A DNA stretch of 55,974 bases from Deinococcus aquatilis DSM 23025 (lineage in GTDB: Bacteria > Deinococcota > Deinococci > Deinococcales > Deinococcaceae). The stretch lies in NCBI RefSeq assembly GCF_000378445.1, contig NZ_KB899725.1, positions 1 through 55,974 on the forward strand, given 5' to 3'. The notes under the pieces are model-generated. The model did no database searches, was not told the DNA's origin, and worked only from the letters and a program-made list of their open reading frames with translations. Positions 55,699-55,974 of this stretch are shown piece after piece. Numbering within the stretch: position 1 is the first letter of the stretch; each line of letters begins with the position of its first letter. The position numbers were made by a program, and so were the translations under genes.

Positions 55699-55727
55699 TT
55701 GACAGGTGAGGGAATCCCCTGTAATCT
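55699..55727 (+). promoter_or_regulatory. 23S rRNA promoter
   Basis: TTGACA (55699-55704), 17 bases, TAATCT (55722-55727), 125 bases before the mature 23S start. The strong -35 and ideal spacing fit an rRNA promoter. Confidence 0.75.
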
Positions 55728-55796
55728 CTCTGAGCCTCAAGAGAGGCGCGGTGCATGACAAGCGAGTGAGAAGAGCGAGAGCAAGCAGAAATTATT

Positions 55797-55846
55797 CTGT
55801 CTGCCTTGAGCAGACAGTAGCAAGCTGCCTCCTGAGAGGGAGGCAG
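55797..55846 (+). other. 23S leader hairpins
   Basis: Two perfect hairpins lie in the pre-rRNA leader: CTGTCTG/CAGACAG (55797-55803, 55811-55817) and CTGCCTCC/GGAGGCAG (55825-55832, 55839-55846). A GCCTC/GAGGC hairpin lies earlier (about 55734-55747). They are likely processing or antitermination elements of the rRNA transcript. Confidence 0.65.
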
Positions 55847-55852
55847 TGGAGC

Positions 55853-55974
<122 letters not shown>

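Overview
The window looks like a chromosomal piece of a Deinococcus species. The evidence is the high-GC coding style with frequent GTG starts and 4-base stop/start overlaps, a bacillithiol gene (BshB1-type deacetylase), a carotenoid cluster of CrtO ketolase, CruF hydratase and CYP287-like P450 type, a Dps with the N-terminal metal-binding tail known from D. radiodurans Dps1, a RuvC with His in place of one catalytic Asp, and the 5' end of a 23S rRNA gene with no 16S gene in front of it. The genus is inferred; no search was run.

Layout. 0-2.9 kb: alpha/beta hydrolase, then bshB1 and a GrpB-family gene. 2.9-9.9 kb (minus strand): a tightly overlapping carotenoid operon, crtO > cruF > acyltransferase > glycosyltransferase > CrtI/CrtD-type desaturase > P450, closed by a UUCG-loop terminator. 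10-16 kb: small membrane protein, DUF4262 protein, CobA-HemD fusion, GAF/HD-GYP protein, secreted TPR protein, ispD-ubiX. 16.8-24.4 kb: second P450, then a minus-strand set of ABC exporter, DUF1349 protein, DesK-type kinase and NarL-type regulator, and a ComEC-like metallo-hydrolase with its DUF3006 partner. 24.5-28.3 kb: a heterodimeric ABC exporter. 28.3-29.6 kb: an AT-rich island holding a decayed lipoprotein/amidase gene. 29.6-36.2 kb: MFS transporter, FMN reductase, metallo-hydrolase, dps1, DUF4385 protein, a compact promoter-terminator unit, mobA and aldehyde dehydrogenase.

36-45 kb: methylglyoxal synthase, PP2C phosphatase, RidA, PSP1/RicT protein, an atypical RluA-family protein, a GidA-like protein with trmB, a CvpA-like protein, an orphan response regulator, a small Cys protein and a class A beta-lactamase-like hydrolase. 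45.5-48.4 kb: a bc-type menaquinol oxidase operon (cytochrome c, Rieske, cytochrome b). 48.5-55.6 kb: small unknown protein, IscA/ErpA protein, peptide-type ABC importer (binding protein and two permeases), ruvC, PrsW-like protease and a MoaD-MoaE fusion. From 55.7 kb: a strong promoter, leader hairpins and the 23S rRNA start.

The most notable items outside ordinary genes are: a long dispersed repeat (13812 and 18116) whose minus strand carries four long G-runs; GTGG/CCAC-rich hairpin repeats at five gene junctions, one of which forms the end of ispD; a near-consensus promoter followed about 40 bases later by a terminator (34089-34163); and two strong hairpins between the ABC binding protein and its permeases. 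The strongest candidate for an unusual pathway is the carotenoid operon, whose gene content predicts a glycosylated and acylated ketocarotenoid.
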